Under the pieces are notes generated by a model that saw nothing but the letters and a program-made list of their open reading frames with translations, was not told the DNA's origin and did not search any database. Both the position numbers and the translations under genes were made by a program. DNA of 5,742 nucleotides from Schlesneria sp. Lineage in GTDB: Bacteria > Planctomycetota > Planctomycetia > Planctomycetales > Planctomycetaceae. Positions 1-5,742 of this stretch are shown here, piece after piece; the first letter of the stretch is position 1; every line of letters starts with the position of its first letter. Location of the stretch: positions 1-5,742 of the forward strand of contig JANXOO010000279.1 of the NCBI GenBank assembly GCA_025353525.1, given 5' to 3'.

Positions 1-98
1 ATCAAGTTCTTTCGCCTTTTTTGCCGAAACGATGGCCGCTTCCCATTCTCCCTCCAACCCAGGCAGACGCGAATGCCAACCCCATGCGTTCGCTCCCC

Positions 99-1070
99 AT
101 GGATACAAGATTCAATTTTTGGAAAAGAGTATTTACGCTGATCGAACTGTTGGTGGTCATCGCCATCATCGGGGTTTTGATCGCACTCTTGTTGCCAGCC
201 GTGCAACAAGCCCGTGAGGCCGCTCGCCGGATTCAATGCAAAAACAATCTCAAACAGATCGGACTGGCACTCCGCAATTACCATGACGTGAATCTGCGTT
301 TCCCATCGGCTTTTGGAAACCAGGATTATAAAGTCGCCTCTCCCAACGAACGATGGGGTCATTCCCAATGGGTTGCTGTACTGCCGTACATCGATCAAGC
401 CCCGATGTACAACCAATGGAATTTCGTGGCCGATGACGAGGGATGGGGTGGAAATCAAAACATCTCGAGGACCGCGACGATTCCCGGCTACATCTGCCCG
501 TCGTCGAATCTACCCGTCATGAGCCCCAATGGTTTTAAGACCGCTCATTACTATGGAGTACAAGGCGCAGTACCGTTCAGTAAATTCACTGACACAAACG
601 GTTTTTCGGATTCGTCTGGAAGCTGGGGACAAACCTCAAGCCGTGGTATGATTTGTTGGGGCGGAAAGAAAATCTCTGAATGCACTGACGGCACCTCCAA
701 CACGTTAATCGAAGCCGAAGTCAGCCACTTCGTGTTTGATTCAACTGGCAAGAAAGATGATCGTCGCCCGTCACGCAACTGGAGTTGGTCCATGGGCGGC
801 CTGACTGGCTGGCAGGATTGGGCTCCTGCGACGTGCACAGTGACAGTTCGTTATGCGCCCTACTCTCTCGTCCTGGGCCAGAACGGACTGGTATGGTCAG
901 CCTGGGACGATGCTTCTGGCAGCAATTGCCCTTTTACATCGTTGCACACAGGGGGTGTTCATGGCCTTTTAGCTGACGGTTCCGTTCGGTTCATCAGTAA
1001 TAATATCGACATGGGGACATTGACCCTTCTTAGCGTTCGTGACGACAACAGTGTTGTCGGCGAGTTCTAA
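99..1070 (+). CDS. DUF1559 family prepilin-like protein
   Basis: Planctomycete DUF1559 (SBP_bac_10-like) protein of 323 residues, a usual length for the family. The N-terminus has a short basic leader (WKR), then the type IV prepilin-like segment FTLIELLVVIAIIG (about residues 12-25, the pilin glutamate at 16) running into a hydrophobic helix and LLPAVQQAREAARR. Other family signatures follow: CKNNLKQIGLALRNYHD (47-63), LPYIDQ (95-100), IPGYICPSS (128-136), DGTSNTLIEAE (197-207) and, near the C-terminus, HTGGVHGLLADGSVRFIS (283-300). Known members are thought to be membrane-anchored or exported through a type II secretion/pseudopilin-like route; the exact role is unknown. The residue before FTLIE is Val rather than the usual Gly. 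The frame is open upstream to a TTG at 21, and ATG codons lie at 84 and 99; I chose 99 because it gives the compact leader typical of prepilins, but 84 is equally possible. No clear Shine-Dalgarno precedes any of them. Family assignment is very secure; function is not. Confidence 0.95.
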   Translation: MDTRFNFWKRVFTLIELLVVIAIIGVLIALLLPAVQQAREAARRIQCKNNLKQIGLALRNYHDVNLRFPSAFGNQDYKVASPNERWGHSQWVAVLPYIDQAPMYNQWNFVADDEGWGGNQNISRTATIPGYICPSSNLPVMSPNGFKTAHYYGVQGAVPFSKFTDTNGFSDSSGSWGQTSSRGMICWGGKKISECTDGTSNTLIEAEVSHFVFDSTGKKDDRRPSRNWSWSMGGLTGWQDWAPATCTVTVRYAPYSLVLGQNGLVWSAWDDASGSNCPFTSLHTGGVHGLLADGSVRFISNNIDMGTLTLLSVRDDNSVVGEF

Positions 1071-1094
1071 TCGATGTTCGGAGATTGTCATATT

Positions 1095-1131
1095 GTCTTG
1101 GGAGTTATCTGCATAACTCCCAAGACTTTTT
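1095..1131 (+). terminator. Intrinsic terminator after the DUF1559 gene
   Basis: A perfect 14-bp inverted repeat (left arm 1095-1108, GTCTTGGGAGTTAT; right arm 1113-1126) encloses a 4-nt loop (CTGC) and is followed at once by five T residues (1127-1131). It begins 24 nt after the DUF1559 stop codon and ends about 56 nt before the lipoprotein start. This is the classic form of a Rho-independent terminator for + strand transcription. It implies that the DUF1559 gene ends its own transcript here, or that read-through into the lipoprotein gene is reduced. Confidence 0.88.
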
Positions 1132-1187
1132 CGATTCTGGCTCAGTCCTGGAATTTTCTTTTTCCTTCCACAGAGAAATAACAGACA

Positions 1188-1688
1188 ATGGTCCGCCGAC
1201 CGCAACTTGCACTCTCACTTGTTCTACTTCTCACTTTGGCGACATTTGCAACCGGATGCGGGCAGAAAGCCACCGACGGCTACAGCGGCCCGCGCGGCAC
1301 GGTTTCGGGCCGACTGATGATTGATGGGACCCCGCTTGAAGAGGGTTGCGGAGTCATGTTTCAGTCGGTGGAAGGTGGGAAAATTGCGGTCGCGACGGTC
1401 AAATCAGAAGGGAAGTACACGCTGACGTGCAACGGTTCGTTTGATATTCCGGCAGTGAATTATCGGGTTCAGTTGTCACCACCGTCCGATGTTAAGGAAA
1501 CGAAATCGAGCGAGCCGCAGGATCCAACAATGATGGCGAGAAAAGTGATGGGACCACCAGGCTCGGCCACGGTATCGGAGAAAGCAAACCCCCCGTTCCC
1601 GGCAAAGTACTTGTCTACACGCAGCAGCAAGCTGGAGTACACGGTCAAGGCTGGCCCGAATACGGCGGATTTCGACTTGACGCCCTAA
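1188..1688 (+). CDS. Lipoprotein with transthyretin/carboxypeptidase-regulatory-like domain
   Basis: A 166-residue protein with a lipoprotein signal peptide: basic start (MVRR), hydrophobic core (about 8-20) and lipobox ATGC with the lipidated cysteine at residue 24. The mature part carries a beta-sandwich motif common in small planctomycete lipoproteins: GTVSGRLMIDGTPLEEG (37-53), then VMFQSVEGGKIAVATVKSEGKYTL, matching the pattern 'VsGxVxxdGxPl..gxVxF...Gxyxl' of carboxypeptidase-regulatory/transthyretin-like domains. A polar insert rich in Lys, Ser and Pro (about 102-137) precedes a conserved-looking end, PFPAKYLSTRSSKLEYTVKAG. Such proteins often sit directly downstream of DUF1559 genes in planctomycetes, as here, although a strong terminator lies between the two. 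The ATG at 1188 is chosen because it gives a complete signal peptide; only a weak purine stretch (AGAGAAA) lies upstream. Envelope location is well supported; the binding partner is unknown. Confidence 0.9.
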   Translation: MVRRPQLALSLVLLLTLATFATGCGQKATDGYSGPRGTVSGRLMIDGTPLEEGCGVMFQSVEGGKIAVATVKSEGKYTLTCNGSFDIPAVNYRVQLSPPSDVKETKSSEPQDPTMMARKVMGPPGSATVSEKANPPFPAKYLSTRSSKLEYTVKAGPNTADFDLTP

Positions 1689-1975
1689 GAATCAAGTCGG
1701 ATCTGCTACTCAGCGAGACAGCTGGACATAGGGTCTCATCAGTCGAATGTTAACAGGCATCTCGCCGACAAATGTTAACAGCGGGCTCCAATCGTGCTTC
1801 TGCCTGTTTCCGGGCGAAATTTTTGACTACCTCGCTTTTTTTGAGGGTGATCGTTGCTCCGTGGCGGTGTGGGTGATTGCACAGGACGAGAGGCATCTGA
1901 TAGGCTTACAGGGCCCGTTGCGCGGGGCTTGTCTCTTCGTCAAACTCGCTACTACGCTTCAAGTGGATCTGAAAT
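1689..1975. other. Intergenic spacer, probable regulatory region
   Basis: This 287-bp stretch separates the lipoprotein gene from the small membrane protein gene. I see no convincing coding sequence: the one open frame (1747-2016) has no family resemblance and overlaps the downstream gene by 41 nt. No strong terminator follows the lipoprotein gene; a 5-bp GAGAC/GTCTC dyad at 1715-1737 lacks a T-run. The notable content is a pair of TGTTAACA palindromes. The promoter of the 1976-5133 unit presumably lies here, but no confident -35/-10 pair can be picked. Confidence 0.5.
1746..1781. repeat. Paired 11-bp direct repeat containing palindrome TGTTAACA
   Basis: The sequence AATGTTAACAG occurs at 1746-1756 and again, identical, at 1771-1781, with starts 25 bp apart. 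Each copy contains the perfect 8-bp palindrome TGTTAACA (1748-1755 and 1773-1780). Two identical dyads in a noncoding spacer upstream of a probable two-gene unit resemble a tandem operator for a dimeric regulator. That role is inference; no cognate regulator is in the window. Confidence 0.4.
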
Positions 1976-2161
1976 ATGCGGTCGGTAACCGGAGGAATAC
2001 TGATTCTCGCGGGTGAGCAGGCGTTCGCCCACGCTCTGTTGATTGCCTTTCCGCATCAGGCTTATGCCCAGTCAATTCTCTTGCCGTTCGCGGCTTTGGC
2101 AACTTTGAGTGGTGTGGTGTTTCTCATGTTTGGCGTGTTTCTTGATCGAAAATCGCCATGA
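1976..2161 (+). CDS. Small two-helix membrane protein, coupled to downstream gene
   Basis: A 61-residue hypothetical protein that I do not recognise as a named family. It consists almost entirely of two hydrophobic segments, about residues 4-25 (TGGILILAGEQAFAHALLIA) and 32-56 (including LLPFAALATLSGVVFLMFG), joined by a short FPHQAYAQ turn and ending in a charged tail DRKSP, so it is probably a hairpin in the cytoplasmic membrane. The start at 1976 is the first ATG after an in-frame TGA at 1970-1972. Its stop codon (2159-2161) overlaps the ATG of the following large gene in an ATGA arrangement, which suggests translational coupling and a shared function. Support comes from the overlap and the coherent membrane topology; against it are the short length and the lack of a clear ribosome binding site. 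Confidence 0.62.
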   Translation: MRSVTGGILILAGEQAFAHALLIAFPHQAYAQSILLPFAALATLSGVVFLMFGVFLDRKSP

Positions 2162-5133
2162 GTCCCCGTCGACAGGCGTCATCGCCCGTCGCACGCGGCC
2201 TGATCCCGGCTTGCATTCTGATTTTGATTGCCGCGATGGGGTATCTGTGGGCTGGAACGCCTCGCGTGGTGCGAGCAGAGCGGGCGCTCGGATGCCGCAA
2301 TTTTCGAGATGCTCTCGTGTTGGCTGCGGAAGAGTTGCGTGCGAATCCCGGTTCGGATCGAGCTCTCGCCGTTGCGGGGACGGCTTGTTTGGCGCTGAAC
2401 GACGCAGCCACCGCCGAGGCCTACTTTCGGCGAATTGGCAGACTCGATCCCGCATCTTACCGATTGGCGTTGCAGGCTCTCGGACGCATTGCGTTAAATT
2501 CGGGACAAGCGATTGCCGCTGAAGAATTGCTGCGCAGCTCGCTTGAACTCGATACGAACGATGCCACGACGCGCGATCAGTTAATCTATTTGCTGACGCT
2601 GGAAGGTCGCGATTGGGAAGCGCGTCAGTGGATTCTCGAACAGTTTCGGTCTGGCACCGTCACCATCAACTATTTGACCGCCGTCAATGCTCACCATCCA
2701 TCGCTTGAGTCCGCCACGAAATACGCTCGGCACTGCCTGTTGGCCGTTCCAAAGGAACCTCTTCCCAATCTCGCCCTCGCTCAGCAGGCAATGAAAGACA
2801 ATCGGCAGGACGTTGCCAGAACGCTGGTGGAACAAGTCCTCGAAAAGCATCCGGAAGTGATCGAAGCACAAGCGATGTACTGCCATTTACTCGCCGAAAT
2901 CGGAACTGCGGAGGAATTCGATCAAGTGTTCCAGAGTTTGCCGAAAGCCGCGCTGCAACATCCGGATGTCTGGCTGAGTCGCGGAGATTGGGCAGTGAAA
3001 TGCGGATTCAAGACAACCGCAGCACGCTGCTATTGGGAGGCGCTGCGACGCGATCCGAACCTGGCCGATGCAAACTATCTGTTATCGCAATCTCTGGTGG
3101 GGCTCGGTGAACTCGCCACAGCGCGTCATTTCGCCGAACGCGCTCAACGACTGACGACACTGTCGTTGGAAATCTCTTCGCTCGCGGGCCAACAGAACGA
3201 GGTTGCGATCCATGCCATCGTCAACGAACTCGTCGCCCTGGGGCGAGTCTGGGAGGCGGCAGGCTGGTGCCAGACGATACGCCAGTCGACGGGAAGTGGA
3301 CCAAAGTGGGCTCGCGAAGCAGAGCGTCGGCTGTATCCCCGACTGATGGCGTGCGCGACTTACACAGAGCCTTCACTAAGTCCGGCACATCAGATTGATC
3401 TGTCGCACTATAGTTTTAAAAATGATCCGATCAATTCGCCGCAACGGTCATCAGATGCGGCTCGACCGGCAATGGGTTCGATTAAATTCGCAGAAGAATC
3501 CACCGGGGTCGGCCTGGCATTTAACTATCTCAACGGAGCCGAGCCGGGAGATACGGAATCGATGCTTGAAATGAACGGTGGAGGCGTCGCCGTGCTGGAC
3601 TACGACGGCGACGGATGGCCAGACGTCTACTTCACACAAGGGGGGCCCCTTCCTCCTGCAGCATCCGATGCGAAGTTGAGCGACCAATTGTTCCGCAATT
3701 CGTCCCGCGATTCCGGGGCATTCGCCAGGGATCGCTCGTTTGTATCCGTGACGGTCGCTGCGGGACTCCGCGATCGCGGCTACGGTCAAGGTGTTACTGT
3801 CGGCGACTTCGACAACGATGGTTTTCCTGATCTGTACGTGGGAAACATTGGAATTCCAGGGAACAACAAAAGTGCGAATGAGTTGTATCGCAACAACGGC
3901 GACGGCACATTCGCCGACATGACAGACTCTTCGGGTACACAGTCTGGAGGCTGGACATCGAGCTGTGTGATGGCCGATTTCAACGGAGATGGCTTGCCAG
4001 ACTTGTACGTTGTGACGTATCTCGGCGGTGACAAAATCTTCCAACCCTGTCAAAAGCGAGCGCACCCCCGCTGCAGCCCACTGATGTTTCCCGCCGAGCC
4101 GGACCATCTGTTCCTGAATCTTGGTGATGGCCGTTTTCGTGACGTGACGGAGAGTTGCGGCCTGGTTGCCGCCGAAGGTCGCGGTTTGGGTGTTGTCGCC
4201 GCCGACTTCGACGATTCGGGACGCCTAAGTCTGTTTGTCGCGAACGATATGTCGCCTAACTTTTTTTTCCGTAATCGAACCACAGTCCCCACGGAACTCG
4301 CGTTTGAAGAACAAGGACTTCTGTCCGGTCTGGCGCTCGATCACGCAGGTCAGTCCAAGGCCTGCATGGGTGTCGCCGCTGGCGACTACAATCGAGATGG
4401 TCGGTTGGACCTCTTCGTGACCAATTTCTATCGGCAGACGAACGACCTCTTTACGCAACAACCGGACGGCTTCTTTCGCGACCTGTCTCGTGAGTCGAAA
4501 CTGGCCGGTCCCGGCTTCCTGCAACTCGGGTGGGGGACACAATTCCTCGACGCCGATCTGGACGGCGATCCCGATTTGATTGTCACCAATGGACACGTTC
4601 ACGACCCGCTGGATCCCGGTGTCCCCTTCGCCATGCCCCCACAGTTTTTTCGCAATCGTGGAAATGGAACTTTTGACGAACTTCCCGGCCTGCAACTCGG
4701 AGATTTCTTCACGCGAAAATGGCACGGACGATCGCTCGCGCGGCTCGACTGGAATCGCGATGGCAAAGAAGACATCTGTATCTTGCACCTGAATCAACCC
4801 GTCGCGTTGCTGACAAATCGAACGGAACAGGAGGGGCACTTTCTGAATCTGCGGTTAGTTGGCGTGGACGGCGCAAGAGATGCCATTGGTGCCAAAGTTC
4901 GAGTCACTGTCGGTGAAACAACCTGGAAGCGGCAATTGACGGCAGGGGACGGATTTCACGCCTCGAACGAACGTCGACTGGTGATCGGCCTTGGCGAACA
5001 GCTATTGATCGACACAGTCGAAGTCGATTGGCCTTCGGGATCACGACAGCAGTTTTCAGCGTTGGAACTCGACCGCGAATGGTTGCTCATTGAGCATCGC
5101 CAACCGGTAGAATTTTCGGAAGAAGAATTTTGA
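2158..5133 (+). CDS. Membrane-anchored TPR / FG-GAP (VCBS) / ASPIC-UnbV protein, CRTAC1-like
   Basis: A 991-residue protein. It starts with a short basic segment (SPRRQ) and a hydrophobic helix, GLIPACILILIAAMGYL (14-30), likely an uncleaved signal anchor that places the rest outside the cytoplasm. Residues about 41-400 are helical TPR-type repeats, for example AEAYFRRIGRLDP, AEELLRSSLELD and AARCYWEALRRDPNLADANYLLS. From about 441 a CRTAC1-like beta-propeller follows, opening with FAEESTGVGLAFNYLNG and NGGGVAVLDYDGDGWPD. Seven Asp-rich, calcium-binding-like loops are visible at residues 481, 550, 607, 683, 743, 798 and 864 (e.g. DFDNDGFPD, DYNRDGRLD), spaced 55-76 residues apart as expected for about seven blades. 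The fourth, DFDDSGRLS, is degenerate. Residues 894-979 form the ASPIC/UnbV domain (AIGAKVRVTV, then VIGLGEQ, then VEVDWPSG). The family is abundant in planctomycetes and is presumed to mediate protein binding or adhesion at the envelope; no enzyme activity is evident. It overlaps the upstream small gene by 4 nt. The domain assignment is very secure; the biological role is not known. Confidence 0.95.
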   Translation: MSPRRQASSPVARGLIPACILILIAAMGYLWAGTPRVVRAERALGCRNFRDALVLAAEELRANPGSDRALAVAGTACLALNDAATAEAYFRRIGRLDPASYRLALQALGRIALNSGQAIAAEELLRSSLELDTNDATTRDQLIYLLTLEGRDWEARQWILEQFRSGTVTINYLTAVNAHHPSLESATKYARHCLLAVPKEPLPNLALAQQAMKDNRQDVARTLVEQVLEKHPEVIEAQAMYCHLLAEIGTAEEFDQVFQSLPKAALQHPDVWLSRGDWAVKCGFKTTAARCYWEALRRDPNLADANYLLSQSLVGLGELATARHFAERAQRLTTLSLEISSLAGQQNEVAIHAIVNELVALGRVWEAAGWCQTIRQSTGSGPKWAREAERRLYPRLMACATYTEPSLSPAHQIDLSHYSFKNDPINSPQRSSDAARPAMGSIKFAEESTGVGLAFNYLNGAEPGDTESMLEMNGGGVAVLDYDGDGWPDVYFTQGGPLPPAASDAKLSDQLFRNSSRDSGAFARDRSFVSVTVAAGLRDRGYGQGVTVGDFDNDGFPDLYVGNIGIPGNNKSANELYRNNGDGTFADMTDSSGTQSGGWTSSCVMADFNGDGLPDLYVVTYLGGDKIFQPCQKRAHPRCSPLMFPAEPDHLFLNLGDGRFRDVTESCGLVAAEGRGLGVVAADFDDSGRLSLFVANDMSPNFFFRNRTTVPTELAFEEQGLLSGLALDHAGQSKACMGVAAGDYNRDGRLDLFVTNFYRQTNDLFTQQPDGFFRDLSRESKLAGPGFLQLGWGTQFLDADLDGDPDLIVTNGHVHDPLDPGVPFAMPPQFFRNRGNGTFDELPGLQLGDFFTRKWHGRSLARLDWNRDGKEDICILHLNQPVALLTNRTEQEGHFLNLRLVGVDGARDAIGAKVRVTVGETTWKRQLTAGDGFHASNERRLVIGLGEQLLIDTVEVDWPSGSRQQFSALELDREWLLIEHRQPVEFSEEEF

Positions 5134-5149
5134 CTTTGTAAAGATCCGG

Positions 5150-5173
5150 AAATCGATTGACGTGGTCGATTTT
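5150..5173 (+). terminator. Possible weak terminator after the CRTAC1-like gene
   Basis: The inverted repeat AAATCGA (5150-5156) and TCGATTT (5166-5172), with a 9-nt loop, starts 17 nt after the stop codon at 5131-5133. The right arm ends in a run of four T residues. Position and shape suit an intrinsic terminator, but the stem is short and AT-rich, so termination would be inefficient. It may be chance. Confidence 0.3.
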
Positions 5174-5261
5174 GTCAAACTGGAAGCGTCTCTATTCCAG
5201 CAATTCCCGGAGCAACGTTGCATCGACGGCGTTTCCATCGAGTTTCAGGTGTGTGCGAGAA

Positions 5262-5288
5262 TTGTATTGTAAAATGCGAACAATACAA
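5262..5288. repeat. Perfect 9-bp inverted repeat in an AT-rich patch
   Basis: TTGTATTGT (5262-5270) and ACAATACAA (5280-5288) are exact reverse complements separated by 9 nt (AAAATGCGA). No T-run follows, so it is not a typical terminator. It could be an operator-like dyad or a relic. The surrounding patch is AT-rich compared with its neighbours. Confidence 0.4.
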
Positions 5289-5458
5289 GCAATGGGTCAT
5301 GATGCCGTCAACTCAATTGTCGTAACTTTGAGAGTTGGTGGTTTCAACATGATGCCAAAGGGGGTGAGTGGCGGCACACGGCGAGCACGGCGACCCCAAC
5401 GATCCATCCCTGGGCTCGCGCGATCTTCCATGGAGACGGAATTGAGAGGGATCTATGA

Positions 5459-5742
5459 ACTATCGAAGGGCAGGAGAATCGGAGCCACTTTAATGTGGCC
5501 GCGCACGTCACGTATTGCGTGGGAGGGCTGAGTCTGTGCAATTCCATCGCGGGTACATTTGCAGAAAAGTCGCCGGTGATCGTGATCAGCGGAGCACCGG
5601 GTATGGACGAACGGCGGTCGAATCCGGGTGCAATCCCGTTTTGCCGCATTTATTTTACGGTGCTTGCTGTCGATGAATCCATTGCGACGGCCTGCTATTC
5701 TTCTCGTCTGATCTCCACTCCTGGATCGAGTGGTTTTGGTAC
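5459..5742 (+). pseudogene. Remnant of a ThDP-dependent pyruvate/indolepyruvate decarboxylase-type gene (runs off the window)
   Basis: The frame opens after a TGA at 5456-5458 and stays open to the window edge. Residues encoded at 5507-5626 closely match the N-terminal ThDP-binding (PYR) domain of pyruvate/indolepyruvate decarboxylases: [16 protein letters not shown], then [24 protein letters not shown]. Intact relatives have about 50-60 residues before this block, including the catalytic glutamate in a segment like 'E..AGFAADAYAR'; neither that segment nor a good start is visible in frame. After SNP the family normally continues with a motif like LLHH; here the frame reads [10 protein letters not shown] instead, while skipping an 11-nt stretch between two AATCC copies gives SNPVLPH, closer to the family. 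Further on, [18 protein letters not shown] faintly resembles the 'EIDR.I..A..Y.RPVYIE.P' segment, but about 30 residues too early. I read it as a 5'-truncated, frameshifted and internally deleted gene relic; a partial, divergent functional gene is less likely. The family match is strong; the pseudogene status is inferred. Confidence 0.62.

Larger units (their letters stand above)
5134..5458. other. Non-coding or decayed spacer after the CRTAC1-like gene
   Basis: About 325 bp without a convincing gene. An open frame spans 5157-5531, but its product has no recognisable family and it runs over the decarboxylase-like fragment in a different frame. The stretch holds several short dyads (5150-5172, 5180-5200, 5212-5221, 5262-5288), a 9-bp direct repeat CATGATGCC (5298-5306 and 5348-5356) and a CAACTC/GAGTTG pair (5309-5314 and 5332-5337). 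I see no tRNA, transposase or known RNA element. It may be the eroded 5' part of the fragment that follows. Confidence 0.45.

Noticed and set aside
21..98. Longer N-terminus of the DUF1559 protein from a TTG at 21
   Set aside because: It would add a Pro/Ala-rich stretch with no role in a prepilin leader. ATG codons at 84 and 99 give normal leaders.
1715..1737. GAGAC/GTCTC dyad after the lipoprotein gene as a terminator
   Set aside because: The stem is only 5 bp with a 13-nt loop and no T-run follows.
1875..1905. TTGCAC followed by GATAGG as a promoter for the 1976 gene
   Set aside because: The -35-like box is passable but the -10-like box is poor and the spacing is not optimal; too weak to annotate.
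1747..2016. 89-codon open frame on the + strand in the spacer
   Set aside because: It begins inside the first TGTTAACA repeat, shows no family resemblance or clear topology, and overlaps the better supported small membrane protein gene.
3451..4107. 218-codon open frame on the minus strand
   Set aside because: It lies fully antisense to the propeller domain, has no recognisable family motif, and its openness is explained by the Asp/Gly-rich codons of the + strand repeats.
4225..4839. 204-codon open frame on the minus strand
   Set aside because: Antisense to the propeller and start of the ASPIC region, with no domain signature and no conserved-looking N-terminus; treated as a shadow.
5157..5531. 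124-codon open frame on the + strand
   Set aside because: Its end overlaps the decarboxylase-like block in another frame and most of it resembles nothing known. At best it carries a faint trace of the lost decarboxylase N-terminus.
5344..5649. 101-codon open frame on the minus strand
   Set aside because: Antisense to the decarboxylase-like fragment, which has the clear family match on the + strand.

Overview
The window looks like chromosomal DNA from a planctomycete (Planctomycetota, probably order Planctomycetales). The evidence is a DUF1559 prepilin-like protein with the family's hallmark N-terminus and C-terminus, followed by a small lipoprotein with a transthyretin-like fold. A very large TPR plus FG-GAP/VCBS plus ASPIC/UnbV protein comes next. 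These families are greatly expanded in planctomycetes. Ribosome binding sites are weak or absent, which is also common in the group. All recognisable genes lie on the + strand.

Layout: (1) 99-1070, DUF1559 secreted/pseudopilin-like protein. A textbook intrinsic terminator follows at 1095-1131. (2) 1188-1688, lipoprotein of about 17 kDa with a carboxypeptidase-regulatory/transthyretin-like domain. (3) 1689-1975, a noncoding spacer with two copies of an 11-bp repeat built on the palindrome TGTTAACA. (4) 1976-2161, a 61-residue two-helix membrane protein whose stop codon overlaps the next start (ATGA). (5) 2158-5133, a 991-residue membrane-anchored protein with TPR repeats, seven Asp-rich propeller loops and a C-terminal ASPIC/UnbV domain (CRTAC1-like). 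(6) 5134-5458, a spacer with no convincing gene but several small dyads and repeats. (7) 5459-5742, a fragment that clearly resembles the N-terminal part of a pyruvate/indolepyruvate decarboxylase-type ThDP enzyme. It seems to be a decayed remnant, because the start, the catalytic-glutamate segment and the expected continuation are all missing or out of frame.

The first two genes form the common planctomycete pair of DUF1559 protein plus small lipoprotein and probably act at the cell envelope, but the strong hairpin between them suggests they are not simply one transcript. The small membrane protein and the giant CRTAC1-like protein look like a translationally coupled two-gene unit, also envelope-located. 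No catalytic pathway can be assigned to any intact gene. I see no RNA gene, CRISPR array, insertion sequence or integrase, and no convincing new multi-gene system. The items most worth a second look are the coupled small membrane protein, the decarboxylase remnant with its probable 11-bp duplication, the Gly-to-Val change at the prepilin processing site, and the paired TGTTAACA sites.
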